From Mesostigma viride (taxonomy: Eukaryota; Streptophyta; Mesostigmatophyceae; Mesostigmatales; Mesostigmataceae), in the NCBI GenBank assembly GCA_009746045.1, contig RPFO01001825.1, positions 1 through 31,937 on the forward strand: a DNA stretch of 31,937 nt. Direction: 5' to 3'. Of the stretch, positions 16,660 through 26,699 are shown in pieces. Numbering within the stretch: position 1 is the stretch's first letter; the number at the start of each line of letters is the position of its first letter. The notes under the pieces are model-generated. The model made no database searches and had not been told where the DNA came from. It saw only the letters and a list, made by a program, of their open reading frames with translations. The translations under genes were made by a program, and so were the position numbers.

Positions 16660-19600
16660 GTTTTAGTGCTTACCATCCCTGTTTGTTGCACCGTGAGAAG
16701 GGGGCATAGACTCCCATCTTCCCTCATGCCCGGAGGCAAGCCACAGTTGCGCTCATGGCATGCCCATGGCTGACCCACACATGGCCATGGATCTGGATGC
16801 AAGCTAAATACCAAAGGTCGTCCATGATATAGCAAAGAAAAATCGAGCTTGACCCCTTTGAGCGAGATTGACCCCTTGGCCAGAGCACGTGGCACTTAGT
16901 GACACAATGGTGATGTGGGGGGCGTGCTCGATCCCTAGCCGCACATCCCATGTCACGATCAGGGTCCGCATAACCACTTGTGGTACAAACGCTCCAGGTG
17001 TAGGCCACTAACCACTTTGTATGATATTATCAGGTACTGCCCTGATTAAGGCTCAAGGTTATTCAAGTTGCAGGTTGATTAATGCTCCAGGCTGTATCCG
17101 CACCAAGAGACGGATACTTCGGCGGCCTGCTACATCTTAGTGGCTCGGCTTACCAGGAACCTGCAAACCACGGCCATGCTGTGATTGAAATGGACGCAGT
17201 CATGCTGCCATAAAGGCCCGCCAACTTCCCTTGGGCTGGTTCCATAATCCGTTTCCATACCAGCTGCTCCTTCGACCTTGTTCAACAAGTGCGGAAGTTG
17301 TCGTCTGATTTTCAACAGCCCAATAGCCCTGATTTCCCGGAAGAGCTGGGTAGATAGGACGCGTAAGCTTATCCGGATTTAATGCTATATGCAAGCGGGG
17401 GTGGGGCCAGGAAAGCCAGGCGGGAGCAAATGGTGCAATTGTAAAAAAATGGGATGCATGGATTTACCTGATCGGGTGAACTGACTTCCAAAAAAAAAAG
17501 GCAGGTCCGGGCACAAAGAAAAACGCGTGCCAGTCGACTGGAAGGTAAGCTTTGAAACGCAGAGAGGCAGTAAAAATAATACCCATGACTATCCATGTAT
17601 CTCCAGAAAGCTAGCTACAAGCAATGCAGTTGCCAGAGCAGCGCCAGTCACGCTGAATTACCCCGCCGCAATCTGCACAGGTTCCCGCACGGAATGTGCC
17701 AGCTGGATACGTAGGGGGCCACTCTTTCATGCAATGCCTCTAACCCTGGCAAAACTGATATTAGCGTCATGGTTCACGCTTCTTGCTATATTACCTCGGT
17801 CGCTGGAGTTCAAATTTTACCTATGCGCTGAAAAGCGTAGTTGCATGAGGCGTTGCATCGATGCGAGAGAAATATTGGCGTGTCGGCTCATGCCCTAAAC
17901 CTAATATTAGGTTCTGCCTAACCCTAATAAAGGTTCTGCCTTTACAATAATAATTTAGCCAGGTCCTCGCCAGTCGGCAGGTCCTGCCATTCTAGGTACA
18001 TACTGCGGTCAAACACCAAGAATTAAGCTAGGGCCAGCCAGCGTGCTGCTTGCCCTGATGCTTGCAACCCCTGTGGTCCGATGTGTACAGCCGATAGTAG
18101 GAAAGCCTGCGTGCCGAAAAAATCAGCAGTTATATTGCTGCATTCCGCTTTCATTGCAAGCTTTTGCTGATGTTTAGGTCGGGGTCAACCTTGGCCGGGT
18201 CGGCAATAGGTCACTGACGCTGGCGGGAGTCGCTTCTCGCTGTCATCCCAGCTATCGGGAGGCGAGGGTGTAGGACCAGTGCCCAGCGGCATGAGCCCTA
18301 CGGCCCATGTGGACGATCAGCGTTCGATCGACGGGCGTCGATTGAGTATCATGCCCGTAGGGGCAAGATGCTCGGTTGATAATGTGGGGCAAACCTCGTT
18401 AGGCGCGCAAGCGAGCAGCGATAGTCTCCACGTTCGTCGGTTCGAACACAACTGGTCTGAATGGACCGTAGGATCAACTCAGGTCGAACCGGTCTCTGGA
18501 ACGAAAATCCGTTTTGTTTCTTTCCGAATATTTTTTTGCTCGCCCACGCCTTTAGGGTTGCCAGCATAAGCGGACTTTCGTCTGCAACTTGCAAGTCCCT
18601 AGAGAAGCACCCACAGCCCCACTGCAACAAGGCGTTTTGCTCGCAACCATATCTCTCTCGTCTCTCGTGGTGCTCCAATAAATTTGTGAAATTTGTGTGG
18701 GGGGGTACTGGGTTTTATAATTCGTGGTTACAAATAATTATTACAAGTGGTGATTGGTATTCAATCATTGTAGGTTTGTCGACCATGTCCTCACACATGG
18801 TACAGGTTCGGTAGTGGCTATACGTATATATCGGAGGTTCCCGACATCGATCCCGACTTCTATGCGTTTGTTTCATGCCGAACACAACAGCCTACATTTT
18901 TTTCCTGGGTTAGCATGCGGACTACTGCCCTGTGAATGCGGTTGAGAATGTATTGGCAAGCATACGATGGTGATTGACTTCCGCCCACGCCCCTCAACGC
19001 AGTTGTGGCTGTTAGTAGCTACGCATATTTGGCTGGTTTTATGGCACTGCTGTCTATGTCATTCTTTATTTTCTTGCATTTCAAAGGCCGCACACTGTGT
19101 AATGACTGTAATCAGACAGAATTTTGTACATGAGACATTCATGCTCATAAGATTGGCTATGAAAGCAACTCAAGCATATGTTTCCAAATATATTGCAAGT
19201 TGTGCTGCGGTACTTGTGCGACTGAAACGTAACTTTATCGCTTCAACGTGCGCATGCAAGTAGCCGTGACGGCGATTCCTTCCTGTACGTCTGTGTTTTC
19301 CCTGGCTTACAAGCACACTGGCCCTCATGCATTACTTTATAAGCACGTGACTGTATCACGTGGGTGGGTGCCAATACAGAGTAAAGGAACCGGCTTCAGC
19401 CCCTATACACAACGAGAAGGAGGGAGGGCGCCCTAGCTTCTCTCTCCGCCACAAGTGGGCAGGCCACAGAGCGCTCTCTCCGCAGCATCGTGCCGGGGCG
19501 CAACACTATGGGTTCAATACAACCATGCAATACTATAGGTAGGCTGATCCATAGCTTGTGCTATAAAATGGTGAGGTGGGCTCAAGACGTCGGCTAAAAC

Positions 19601-19720
19601 GCAAGCAAATGGCCACCATGAGCCATGGCTGATCTAATGCCATCACATGCATGCCAATCTAAACAGCTAGAGCTATTTGACTACGCTGAACTAATATACG
19701 CCATTATTTTTTCTCCTTAA
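16660..19720. other. 3-kb spacer, no supported gene
   Basis: Many short open frames occur on both strands, but none exceeds about 125 codons or has a motif. A few CCTAA steps near 17.9 kb are a short local repeat. I see no RNA gene. Confidence 0.45.
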
Positions 19721-19724
19721 CACA

Positions 19725-19810
19725 ATTAGACTCGTGCTCCTGGGAGTCACGGAGCATTAACCCCGATGGATGGATGGATGGATGCAAACAGTCCTACCGG
19801 TCTAATCGAT
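19725..19810 (-). mobile_element. LINE 3'-end fragment with shortened hairpin
   Basis: ATTAGACTCGTGCTCCTGGG then AGTCACGGAGCATTAACCCC, GATGGATGGATGGATGGATG and CAGTCCTACCGGTCTAATCG. The hairpin loop lacks several bases (CCTGGGAGT instead of CCCGTTGGGGAGT). An (ATT)n microsatellite follows at 19808-19833. Confidence 0.85.
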
Positions 19811-19834
19811 TATTATTATTATTATTATTATTAG

Positions 19835-20330
19835 GAACATCACTCCGTTGGGAGTTCAATGTAGCACATATCCCTGAGAAGGGGCATATGGCTTTTAATA
19901 CATTCTAGGCTACTTCCTGCAAGGGTGGGAATGTAAGCGACCCTTGCTCTAGGTGCACCAGGGCACCTGCACCCTCATAATCTTCACACTATGCCCAGCT
20001 AAGGGGGAGTATGTTATGTGGGGGAAGATTGATCATCATGGCTATACAAGAGCTAGGACATGGCTTCTCGACAGAGAGCATCTCTCTGCATGGCATGGCA
20101 TGGCTAAATTCTTAATGCAACATCCATGGGGGTCCCATTATAGGCATGGCTTGGCTAAACATAGCCAGGGCGTAGCATGGCTATACTAGGACTAGGCTAA
20201 GGCTATGGCTGGTTGTGTACCGTGCGTTGGCGGCACGTGACTAGGTGTGTTGGCACAGCTAGGCAAACATTCTAGGCATGGCTGCCTTAGCGGCAGTGAC
20301 GCCAATGGTTACAATCTAGGGCTATTGCTA
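19835..20330. other. Spacer with scattered ATGGCT/AGCCAT motifs
   Basis: Irregular recurrences of GGCATGG and ATGGCT lie between 20080 and 20210. There is no gene, and no fixed period could be assigned. Confidence 0.45.
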
Positions 20331-20332
20331 TT

Positions 20333-20553
20333 CTAGCCCGCTGGGGGCGTCCACATCTTGTGGTTGATCATCAGGTCCCCGCCCCTCCAGTACACCTTGG
20401 GCTTCTGGGGGTCCTGCTTATGGCGGAGGTATTCCGGCCACAGGTCGCGTCGCTGCTGTTGCTGGGCGGGGGTGAGGTCGTCATCCAGCGTCCAGGTGAG
20501 GTCGTGCAACCGCTTGCGACGAGAGAGGTCTAATCGATCTACAACATCTATCT
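20333..20553 (-). pseudogene. LINE ORF1 C-terminal fragment
   Basis: The minus strand is open for QIDVVDRLDLSRRKRLHDL, TWTLDDDLTPAQ and YWRGGDLMINHKMWTPPAG, ending at TAG (20335-20333). The LDDDLTPAQ block and its surroundings match the C-terminal domain of the ORF1 at 24.9-25.2 kb (GWSLDDDLTPAQLRARRDRL). It is diverged enough to come from a different element copy. It abuts the 3' tail of the large LINE, so that element probably inserted into or beside it. Confidence 0.7.
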
Positions 20554-20682
20554 GTAAGTAAGTAAGTACTTGCGTGTCATGCGCAAAGGCATGCCACGGA
20601 GTACTATGCTAATCTCATTAGAAAAATAATTACACAAAAGTTTAAACAAATATCGTCTGCATCATCCCCCAACCGTTAAGCA

Positions 20683-20898
20683 CTAGATTGGGATGTAATC
20701 CTCATCCGAGCTGTCCTCTACTGTAATGGCAGACGAGGCGGTAGTGTAGCGGCTATCCTCAGGACCAATAACCTCCACCTGCGGACTTCTACCCTGGCTA
20801 GCAACGGGCCGCGGCCGGGCCCGTGGGGAGAAAACAGGAGCATACCCCTCGGGAAGGTGCTTATCGCAGATGGCAGCCCATTTCTCCTTGTCAATCAT
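20683..20898 (-). pseudogene. LINE ORF2 extreme C-terminus (frameshifted)
   Basis: It begins MIDKEKWAAICDKHLPEG, which aligns with MMDKAKWAQVIEDN in the plus-strand LINE, where it is continuous with the rest of ORF2. Here the upstream frame stops at 20895 and this frame takes over through an ATGA overlap, so one base has been lost or miscalled. The tail is Ser/Asp-rich (ITVEDSSDEDYIPI) and ends at TAG 20685-20683. Confidence 0.7.
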
Positions 20899-22643
20899 GC
20901 GGGCGCGGAGTACGGATAGTCCCAGAAGCCCTGCATTTCAAGCAGTTGTGTCACATAGGTCCGGGTCGCGCCGCGCCGGTGCCCGGCGCGCGCAAGTTTG
21001 CCAGTGGGTTGCGATGGGACAAGGGGACCCTGCCATAGGAGGAGGTGTCTACCTGGTTGGCCCGTCTTAAGCCCCCCGGCAGGGCCCACATCGGTATTCA
21101 CCTGGTCTGTGCGGGCAAGATGGCCGGCAAAGAGGAGGCGGCGGTGTCGGATGGTATGGGTGACAAGAGGGAGCTCGCAGTAGAGCTCGGCCCGGGTGCG
21201 GCGTTCTTGGTAGCGGACGCCGAGGATATGACGGAGCATTCGAGTGACGGTGCCGTCAAGCTGCTGGCTCAGCGCCTGGTCCAGGGTCCACGCCTCGCAG
21301 CCATAAAGGAGGATGCTGAGGACAAGGGCCTTGAACAGAATGCGCTTGCGTCGCTCACTCAGGTAGCGACAGGTCCAGAACCTGTCGAGGCGGCGGAGGG
21401 CCGCCCAGGCCTGGCCAATGCGGGTGTTGATGTCGTCGGCCGTGGAGGGAAGCCAGCTGCCAAGGAGCTTGAAGCGAGTCGCCGGGGGGACGGGGCTGCC
21501 GTCTAGCAAGAGGAGGGTGGGTGGGGCTATCCCAGCAGGGAAGCCGATGGCCATGACCTCCGTTTTCTTGCTGATCATAAGCCCCACCGCCCGCGCTTCC
21601 AGTGATAAGCTGTCTAGCCACAGTTGGGCTGACTCTGGGGTTTCCACGAGTGTCGTGTCATCAGCGTAGATCAGATCGCTCAGGCGGTAGGGTGGGTCAA
21701 CCCCGCCGTAGCTGGCGTACTCCGTGACCTCGATCCCCGGCGGGCGCCCCTCCACCCGGGCGAAGCGGGCTTGTGCACGCCGCATAATATAGTCCACCAT
21801 AATGATGAATAGATATGGGGAGAGCACACAGCCCTGCCACACCCCGGTGTGCAGGGGAAACGCCGGAGTGACGCCGTCGGCGGTACGGACCTGGGCTTGG
21901 GACCCTTCATAGAACTGGCGGATGATCTCAACGATGTACGATGGGACACGGAACAGGTGAAGGACCACCCACAGGGCGTCCCATATAACCGTATCGAATG
22001 CCTTGGTGTAATCCACGAAGATCAATAGCAATGGCAAGAGGCCGGGGGCCAGGCGGCCCACTTCCTCGATCAGGCGGCGCGCGGTAATAGTGACCATAAC
22101 ACAATTGCGACCAACACGGAAGCCCATCTGGGACTCACCTAGGTGGGGATCGAGGCTGGCGCGCATGCGGTTCAGCAGGAGACGCATGAAGACTTTCAGC
22201 ACGCAGCTTTGGAGGCATACGCCGCGGTAGTTGCCGGTATCCGCGGCGGACCCCTTGCCCTTGTACAGCATGACCCGGACAGCGGTCTTCCAATACGTCG
22301 GCGGGGGGAGGCCATCTCGTAGAATCCGGTTGCAAACACCCCGGAGGAAAGGCTCAAGCTCAGGCATCTTAACCACCTCCGGTGAAATATTGTCCACTCC
22401 CATGGCAGCATCATTGCGGAGGGTGGAGATGGCAGCAGCCCATTCCTGGGGAGTCCACTCGTCGTGGGGGCCGTCCACCAAGGGGCCGGAGAGCGGTGGG
22501 ACCAGGTAGTCCGTCTCGCTGGTGGGCGCCTGCGGGGGCTCAATGGGGCCGCCTCGGCTGGCCGCAGGGCGTGCAGCTGCAGCGGGGTCAAGCGGGGGGG
22601 GGGGCCAGGGGCCCCTGATAGTTTGGCCTGGGAGCTGAACCAA
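20895..22643 (-). CDS. LINE ORF2 reverse transcriptase and C-terminal region
   Basis: A 582-codon frame without stops. A Pro/Ala-rich linker leads to ETDYLVPPLSGP, then the RT core: GNYRGVCLQSCVLKVFM, QMGFRVGRNC, LIFVDYTKAFDTV (motif A), GVWQGCVLSPYLFIIM (motif B), LIYADDTTLVE (motif C, catalytic YADD), SKKTEVMAIG (D) and FKLLGSWL (E). The C-terminal region has VLSILLYGCEAWTL, DGTVTRMLRHILGV and RRLLFAGHLARTDQ. Every catalytic residue is kept and the core has no break, unlike the plus-strand copy. The frame's first ATG is internal; the domain continues from the endonuclease frame through a C-run shift near 22600. Confidence 0.88.
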   Translation of the reverse strand: MVQLPGQTIRGPWPPPPLDPAAAARPAASRGGPIEPPQAPTSETDYLVPPLSGPLVDGPHDEWTPQEWAAAISTLRNDAAMGVDNISPEVVKMPELEPFLRGVCNRILRDGLPPPTYWKTAVRVMLYKGKGSAADTGNYRGVCLQSCVLKVFMRLLLNRMRASLDPHLGESQMGFRVGRNCVMVTITARRLIEEVGRLAPGLLPLLLIFVDYTKAFDTVIWDALWVVLHLFRVPSYIVEIIRQFYEGSQAQVRTADGVTPAFPLHTGVWQGCVLSPYLFIIMVDYIMRRAQARFARVEGRPPGIEVTEYASYGGVDPPYRLSDLIYADDTTLVETPESAQLWLDSLSLEARAVGLMISKKTEVMAIGFPAGIAPPTLLLLDGSPVPPATRFKLLGSWLPSTADDINTRIGQAWAALRRLDRFWTCRYLSERRKRILFKALVLSILLYGCEAWTLDQALSQQLDGTVTRMLRHILGVRYQERRTRAELYCELPLVTHTIRHRRLLFAGHLARTDQVNTDVGPAGGLKTGQPGRHLLLWQGPLVPSQPTGKLARAGHRRGATRTYVTQLLEMQGFWDYPYSAPA

Positions 22644-23928
22644 ATCTCAAGGCGTTCACTGGGGGTGCCTGGGATGTCAGCCCGTTGCGTTTCCCGGCGT
22701 CCGGTGAGACGGTCGAGAGAGCGCCAGGCCGCCTTGTGCTGGTTGGCGGCCGTGTGGCGATTGATTTCGGCGGCAAGTGTCTCCACCTCCTCCGCATGTG
22801 CGGCAGTATATGCTTGAGTAAGCCGTTCCTGGTACGGGTACAGGTCCTCCCCGCGGCGGCGGGCCTGCGCTAGCGCCAGCCGGGCGGCAACCACCCGGGC
22901 GTCGCGCAGGTAGAGCGGGGCTGGTCGGGCGCGGGGTTGCTCGGGGAGAAGCTTAGAGCCAAGCTCCACCGATCGCATGAACAGTTCGTAGGGTGGCGTG
23001 AGATCTACACCGCGATCTGCGTCCAGGTACATCAAAGGTTGCGCGTCCACGAAGGCAGACCTGATTGCATCGCGGCGTATCTCATCCGCTGACCACTTCT
23101 CCCTGCGCCCACGGACGGGGCGTAAGCAGGTCCAGTCAGGGCGGGGCCGGGGGCGGCGGCGCGCAGGGGCCTGAAGACGTAGGCGCAAGGTTGCGGTGAC
23201 CATGCGATGATCCGATGCGACACTGGGGGTGGTCAGCGTACGGGCATCGATGACGGAAGAGCGCCAGCACTTGCGCACAAGTATGTAGTCCAAGCATACA
23301 CATCGCCGCCGAGGGAGCATCGAGCCAGCCGCCCTGCGCATGGGGCCCACAAAGGTCACTAGTGCATCAGGCGGTTTAGCAAACAGCGTATTGGCAGCAG
23401 TCAAGTCCCCCTCAGTGAGCAGTTGCTCAAGTAGGGGGGTGTTGGCATTGCTATCGGTTAGGCGCGGCGCATACATGCAGCCCCCGCGGCCCACGGGCAG
23501 GGTCGCGTTGGCATCCACCAAGATGGCAACGATGTATTGACGTGGGATCTGTTTCTCTATGTCGAGCAACTGGTTGAAGAACGCTGCGCGGTCCTCGGCC
23601 GGGTGCCCAGCATGTGGGGCATATCCGACAATTACCGAGAGCATAATGGGGGTCCGTCCTTCAAGGGAGCGGAAAGTGCACTGAAGGATCCGATTCGAGC
23701 AAAGTTTGTGGTCCACAAGCTGGGCGGCAGCGGTGGGGGAGCACAGCAGGCCCACTCCTCCCTGACCCGGTGCATGCGCCGGGCCGCACAGCAGTTGCCA
23801 TTGTAGTGCGAGGGTGACACGCTGAACGGGGCCCTCAAAGGAGCGTCGGTGCTCTTGGACCCCAAGCACATCAATGCCATATAGGCGGCAGTAGTGGACA
23901 AGCTCGTTGGCCCGCGGGGGGGCATCTC
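22600..23928 (-). CDS. LINE ORF2 endonuclease (EEP) and linker
   Basis: After NELVHYCRLYGIDVLGVQEH (catalytic Glu in QEH) come GQGGVGLLCSP, MLSVIVGYAPHAG, AILVDANATLPVG, CLDYILVRKCW and VASDHRMVTATLRL. These are the Glu, Asp-X-Asn and Asp-His positions of APE-like nucleases. A helical linker (HTAANQHKAAWRSLDRLTG, SERLEIWFSSQAKLSG) precedes the RT frame. The shift to the RT frame falls in the 10-base G/C run at 22592-22601. All expected catalytic positions are present. Confidence 0.8.
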
Positions 23929-24335
23929 CCCCGGGCAGGGTGCGGACATTGTAGGTTGCGATGCGCAGCGAGTCAGTGGTGCCGGCGTTGGCCCAGCAGG
24001 GGGCGCCGAGGACCCGCGGTGTCAGCAGGGGGTTGGGGGGAGGCTGGCGGGGACGTGTGTGCGGCGTGAGATAACATAGTACTTTTCAACGCGCATAGGG
24101 CACCCTCCAGGCGGGCGGCGCGACTTGCTCGCCTGGTCTTGGGGTCAAAGAATGCAGCATACCGTTGGGAGTGCCGGGTCGCGAAAGCCAGCAGGCGCTC
24201 CTTGTTGCGAAGTTGGCGATGAAGGTCGCGGCTTTGACTCCGTTGCGTCGTCCGTGAGATTGGACTATCCAAGACACGCTCGGCCATCGGACGACGGGTG
24301 TGGGGGGTAGTTAGTCTCCATGCTTTGCTGTACAC
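23925..24335 (-). pseudogene. LINE ORF2 N-terminal segment
   Basis: From ATG 24335 or the in-frame Met at MAERVLDSP, the frame reads RDLHRQLRNKERLLAFATRH and AAFFDPKTRRASRAARLEG. The endonuclease start DSLRIATYNVRTLPGG lies in a different frame (about 23990-23930), and a further shift at the G run near 23925 leads to NELVHYC. The N-terminal basic segment has no known domain that I recognise. Two frame changes within 100 bp are hard to reconcile with a functional copy unless the sequence is wrong here. Confidence 0.55.
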
Positions 24336-24339
24336 TAAG

Positions 24340-24860
24340 TCTCAAAGGCATTGTGAATACAACGTATGAATAAGCCTTGTAAACCTACGTTGGTATGTGA
24401 ATATAAATACCACGTGGGCTATGCGGATAGGAATGCTAGTCGAGTCGCATACGTTTCCCTAGATAGGTACTTTGGGTACTGGGGTACGTGACAGATGTCA
24501 GTACCCAGTATACGTAGTGTCCTGTCATTGGACGGTACTAGAGTATCCTAGATAGGGACCGTACTGCAGCGTGCATTGATCTGTGATCACACGATGCAGT
24601 GACTAGACTGCTACCTGTCATCGTGCGGCCTCGGGCCAACGGTCTGCACCCAACGGTCACTGGCGGCCGGCGCAGCCAGCACTTGAGAGGAACGTTGATA
24701 AAGGGTAAACCTATTTTCTAATGAACCAAGCAATTCATTGCTCTCAGCACTCTGTGTTCTCAAGCATTGTACCAAGTCGGTCGTTCGTATTCTAACTGGG
24801 GTGGGTTCTAGCTAACCCCCCGGTAGCTGCTCGCGGTGTGAGGGGGCGGGGAGGGCCTAC
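24340..24860 (-). other. ORF1-ORF2 spacer of the LINE, with two stem-loops
   Basis: About 520 bp without an open frame, less GC-rich than either ORF. TGGGTACTG (24473-24481) pairs perfectly with CAGTACCCA (24499-24507). ACTGCA..CGTG..TGATC (24563-24581) pairs with GATCACACGATGCAGT (24585-24600), giving about 15 base pairs. It could be a translation-control region for ORF2 or a separate insertion; no target-site duplication was recognised. Confidence 0.6.
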
Positions 24861-24863
24861 TCC

Positions 24864-25187
24864 CTACCCCCCCGCGCGTCGGCCCCTCGGCGTGGTAACC
24901 TCCCGGGAGGTAACCTCCATGTGCCATGCGTCGTCCTTCCACCGCAGCCGCACCTTCTTCGTGCGGTCAGCGAGGGCCTCCTTCGCGTCCTCTTGTGCCA
25001 GCCGGTCCCTGCGGGCGCGAAGCTGCGCCGGGGTCAGATCGTCGTCAAGACTCCAACCCAAGCCTCGTGGTAGCTTGGTGCGGTGTTGGAGAATATCAGT
25101 AGTGCTTGCCGATGGGGCGCGTAAGCACGAGCGCCACCGGCGCATCCGCGCGCCCCGGTAGGCGGCGGACGGTGTCAATTGTGACAC
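24864..25187 (-). CDS. LINE ORF1 C-terminal domain (shifted frame)
   Basis: The used part begins near 25105 and reads TDILQHRTKLPRGLGWSL, DDDLTPAQLRARRDRLAQ and RTKKVRLRWKDDAWHMEV, ending near 24864. The '..LDDDLTPAQ..RR' block and Lys/Arg-rich end resemble the nucleic-acid-binding C-terminal domain that follows the RRM in L1-type ORF1 proteins. A copy of the same block survives at 20.3-20.5 kb. It is separated from the RRM by one frame change near 25100. Confidence 0.7.
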   Translation of the reverse strand: MSQLTPSAAYRGARMRRWRSCLRAPSASTTDILQHRTKLPRGLGWSLDDDLTPAQLRARRDRLAQEDAKEALADRTKKVRLRWKDDAWHMEVTSREVTTPRGRRAGG

Positions 25188-25950
25188 TGTCCTCTAGGCG
25201 GAAGTTGGTGATGAGTTCCTTCTCCACCTTGAGCCGGAGGCTCAGCCCCGTCTCCCGGGGGAGGGCCGCCACATTACGAATAATTATGGTTGCACGGCCG
25301 CGCCGCTCTTTGTTGTCCCGGTCGGCGAAGGTCCTAGAGACCGCCTGAGCAGTGCTAGTGGCTATTTCTTGGATGGCTGTGCTGGCCATAGTCGCGTAGG
25401 ACGGGGCCACCTTCGCCACCTGCGCCTCCACGTTGTCCGCTAAATTGCCGGCCACCTGCGCCGCGAGGGTGCCGGCAACCGCCTCCGTCAGCGTGCCGAC
25501 GACCTGGGCCGCCACCTTGTCCGCCACGTTGTCCTCGATCGCCGCAGCCAAGTGGCCTGCGAGATCAGAATTTATCAGCTCCGTGGCAAGCTTCTGCGCC
25601 ACCGTACCGGCAAGGGCTGCTGCTGCAGCAGATCCGGATACTGGCAGCAGTTCCGAATTTCCCAGCAGCGTCGTCGTGGCAACGACGCGCAACTCACTTT
25701 TCTTGAGTGAGGTCAAGTCCTTGGGGTCGGTAACCGGGGTAATGGCGGTGAGCCCAGGCGGTGGCTGAGGCCAGAGTAGGGGCCGGCCTTGTTGCATAAT
25801 CTCGGTGAGCAGAGCCACGAAGTCCAGCTTAGACAAGGTCAGAAGGATTTGCACATTAGCTGTGCCGTTAGCAAATGCCGCAGCGTCGAAGGGTGCATTG
25901 CGGACTTCAGTAGCGGTGTGCCCCGAGTCGGCAGGGGCTGCGACGAACAG
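25096..25950 (-). CDS. LINE ORF1 central region: helical Ala/Val repeat and RRM-like domain
   Basis: From about 25950 (ADSGHTATEVRNAPFDAAAF) the frame runs through LLTLSKLDFVALLTEIMQQG. A long amphipathic helical stretch follows (AGTVAQKLATELINSDLAG, AAAIEDNVADKVAAQVVG, TLAAQVAGNLADNVEAQVAK) and probably makes a coiled coil. Next is an RRM-like fold, RATIIIRNVAALPRETGL to VRRLPGRADAPVALVLTR. L1 ORF1 proteins share this plan: coiled coil for trimer formation, RRM plus C-terminal domain for RNA binding. The frame stops at 25098 but the protein clearly continues in the next frame. Confidence 0.72.
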   Translation of the reverse strand: MFVAAPADSGHTATEVRNAPFDAAAFANGTANVQILLTLSKLDFVALLTEIMQQGRPLLWPQPPPGLTAITPVTDPKDLTSLKKSELRVVATTTLLGNSELLPVSGSAAAAALAGTVAQKLATELINSDLAGHLAAAIEDNVADKVAAQVVGTLTEAVAGTLAAQVAGNLADNVEAQVAKVAPSYATMASTAIQEIATSTAQAVSRTFADRDNKERRGRATIIIRNVAALPRETGLSLRLKVEKELITNFRLEDSVTIDTVRRLPGRADAPVALVLTRPIGKHY

Positions 25951-26128
25951 CTAGGGCCCGGGCCGTGCCAGTGTGGCCACGGGGGGATTTAGGCCCATGT
26001 TTCTTGGCGGCAGACTCCATAGCCTGAGAGTTGCCCGTGCCTTCTCCTATGGCTGGCGCCTGCGGGGCGTCGCCTGCACGGGCGGCAGCAGGCGGTAATT
26101 CCTTGCGCCCTGATTTCTTGGTAACCAT
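25915..26128 (-). CDS. LINE ORF1 N-terminal segment
   Basis: ATG 26128 opens MVTKKSGRKELPPAAARAG, DAPQAPAIGEGTGNSQAM and ESAAKKHGPKSPRGHTG, a basic, disordered leader typical of ORF1 N-termini. It continues into ALAVR and then changes frame near 25950 to VAAPADSGHTATEV. An upstream in-frame Met exists (26206), but the leader reads more naturally from 26128. Confidence 0.55.
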
Positions 26129-26250
26129 CTTCAAGACCGAGCTCGACCAGCGTATGAGCCTGGACAATGGTCTTCCACCTCTTCTTGTCCTGCATCTTGT
26201 CCTCATCTATCTGTACAACATCAAAAGCCAACTAGTCTAAGCTCGCTACC

Positions 26251-26381
26251 CTAGGGGACCTGTCTGGCGTGCAGCTTCCCGTATGTTTGAAAACGCGGGC
26301 GCTTCCCCATGGGAGGGGGTTCGTTGTCCTCTATGACCTGGGCCCACTTGGCCTTGTCCATCATCTTGTTCCAAATCACGT
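26251..26381 (-). pseudogene. ORF2 C-terminal fragment of another LINE copy
   Basis: The minus strand reads VIWNKMMDKAKWAQVIEDN, EPPPMGKRPRFQTYGKL and HARQVP before TAG (26253-26251). This is nearly identical to the end of the plus-strand LINE (VIWKKMMDKAKWAQVIEDN, EPPPVGKRPR), closer to it than to the minus-strand element beside it. It lies directly 5' of that element's ORF1, giving a head-to-tail arrangement. Confidence 0.82.
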
Positions 26382-26699
26382 GATCAATATGCATGCAAAA
26401 TGCATGTATCCACACATGCATGCATGCCCATCATACGAGCTGTAGTGATCTGCATGTGGTCATATGCAATTACGCGCCGATTTCTGGCCTGCAGGCTGGT
26501 TGATTCATTGACATGCTAGCTACGATAGGAGCTAGAGGATCTAGATGCATATTGCTGCATGCTAGCTGCTTACCATATATGTTATTTCGCACCGGCATAT
26601 TAAAAAGACACCCACAAGCCAGTGCGAGAAGGATGAGTGTCAGTGGCCCCCTTCTCATTCTGCACAACAAACAGGCCTGGACGGAAAGCACTATAATCG
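26382..26699. other. Spacer with ATGCAT-rich stretch
   Basis: Several ATGCAT/GCATGC palindromes lie between 26393 and 26430. There is no coding sequence that I can support. Confidence 0.45.

Larger units (their letters stand above)
20554..26231 (-). mobile_element. Near full-length LINE with ORF1 and ORF2
   Basis: Reading the minus strand, ORF1 (about 26128-24864) is followed by a ~520-bp spacer, ORF2 (about 24335-20683: endonuclease, linker, reverse transcriptase, C-terminus), a ~110-bp 3' UTR and a (TTAC)n tail at 20569-20554. Both proteins are interrupted by single-base frame changes, several in G/C homopolymers. ORF1 carries an RRM-like domain and ORF2 an AP-type endonuclease, an L1-like layout; I cannot assign the clade. 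Its tail repeat (TTAC) differs from the TTAA of the plus-strand copy, so it belongs to another subfamily. Confidence 0.85.

Noticed and set aside
17884-17945. Telomere-like CCCTAA/CCTAA steps
   Set aside because: Only a few irregular copies inside a short TAGGTTCTGCC direct repeat; not an array.
21045-22817. Plus-strand frames inside the minus-strand LINE
   Set aside because: They are antisense shadows in GC-rich DNA; the minus strand carries every RT motif.
23632-23949. 105-codon minus-strand frame starting MSAPCPGEMPP
   Set aside because: It is in the wrong frame; the endonuclease blocks (NVRT, QEH) lie in the neighbouring frames.
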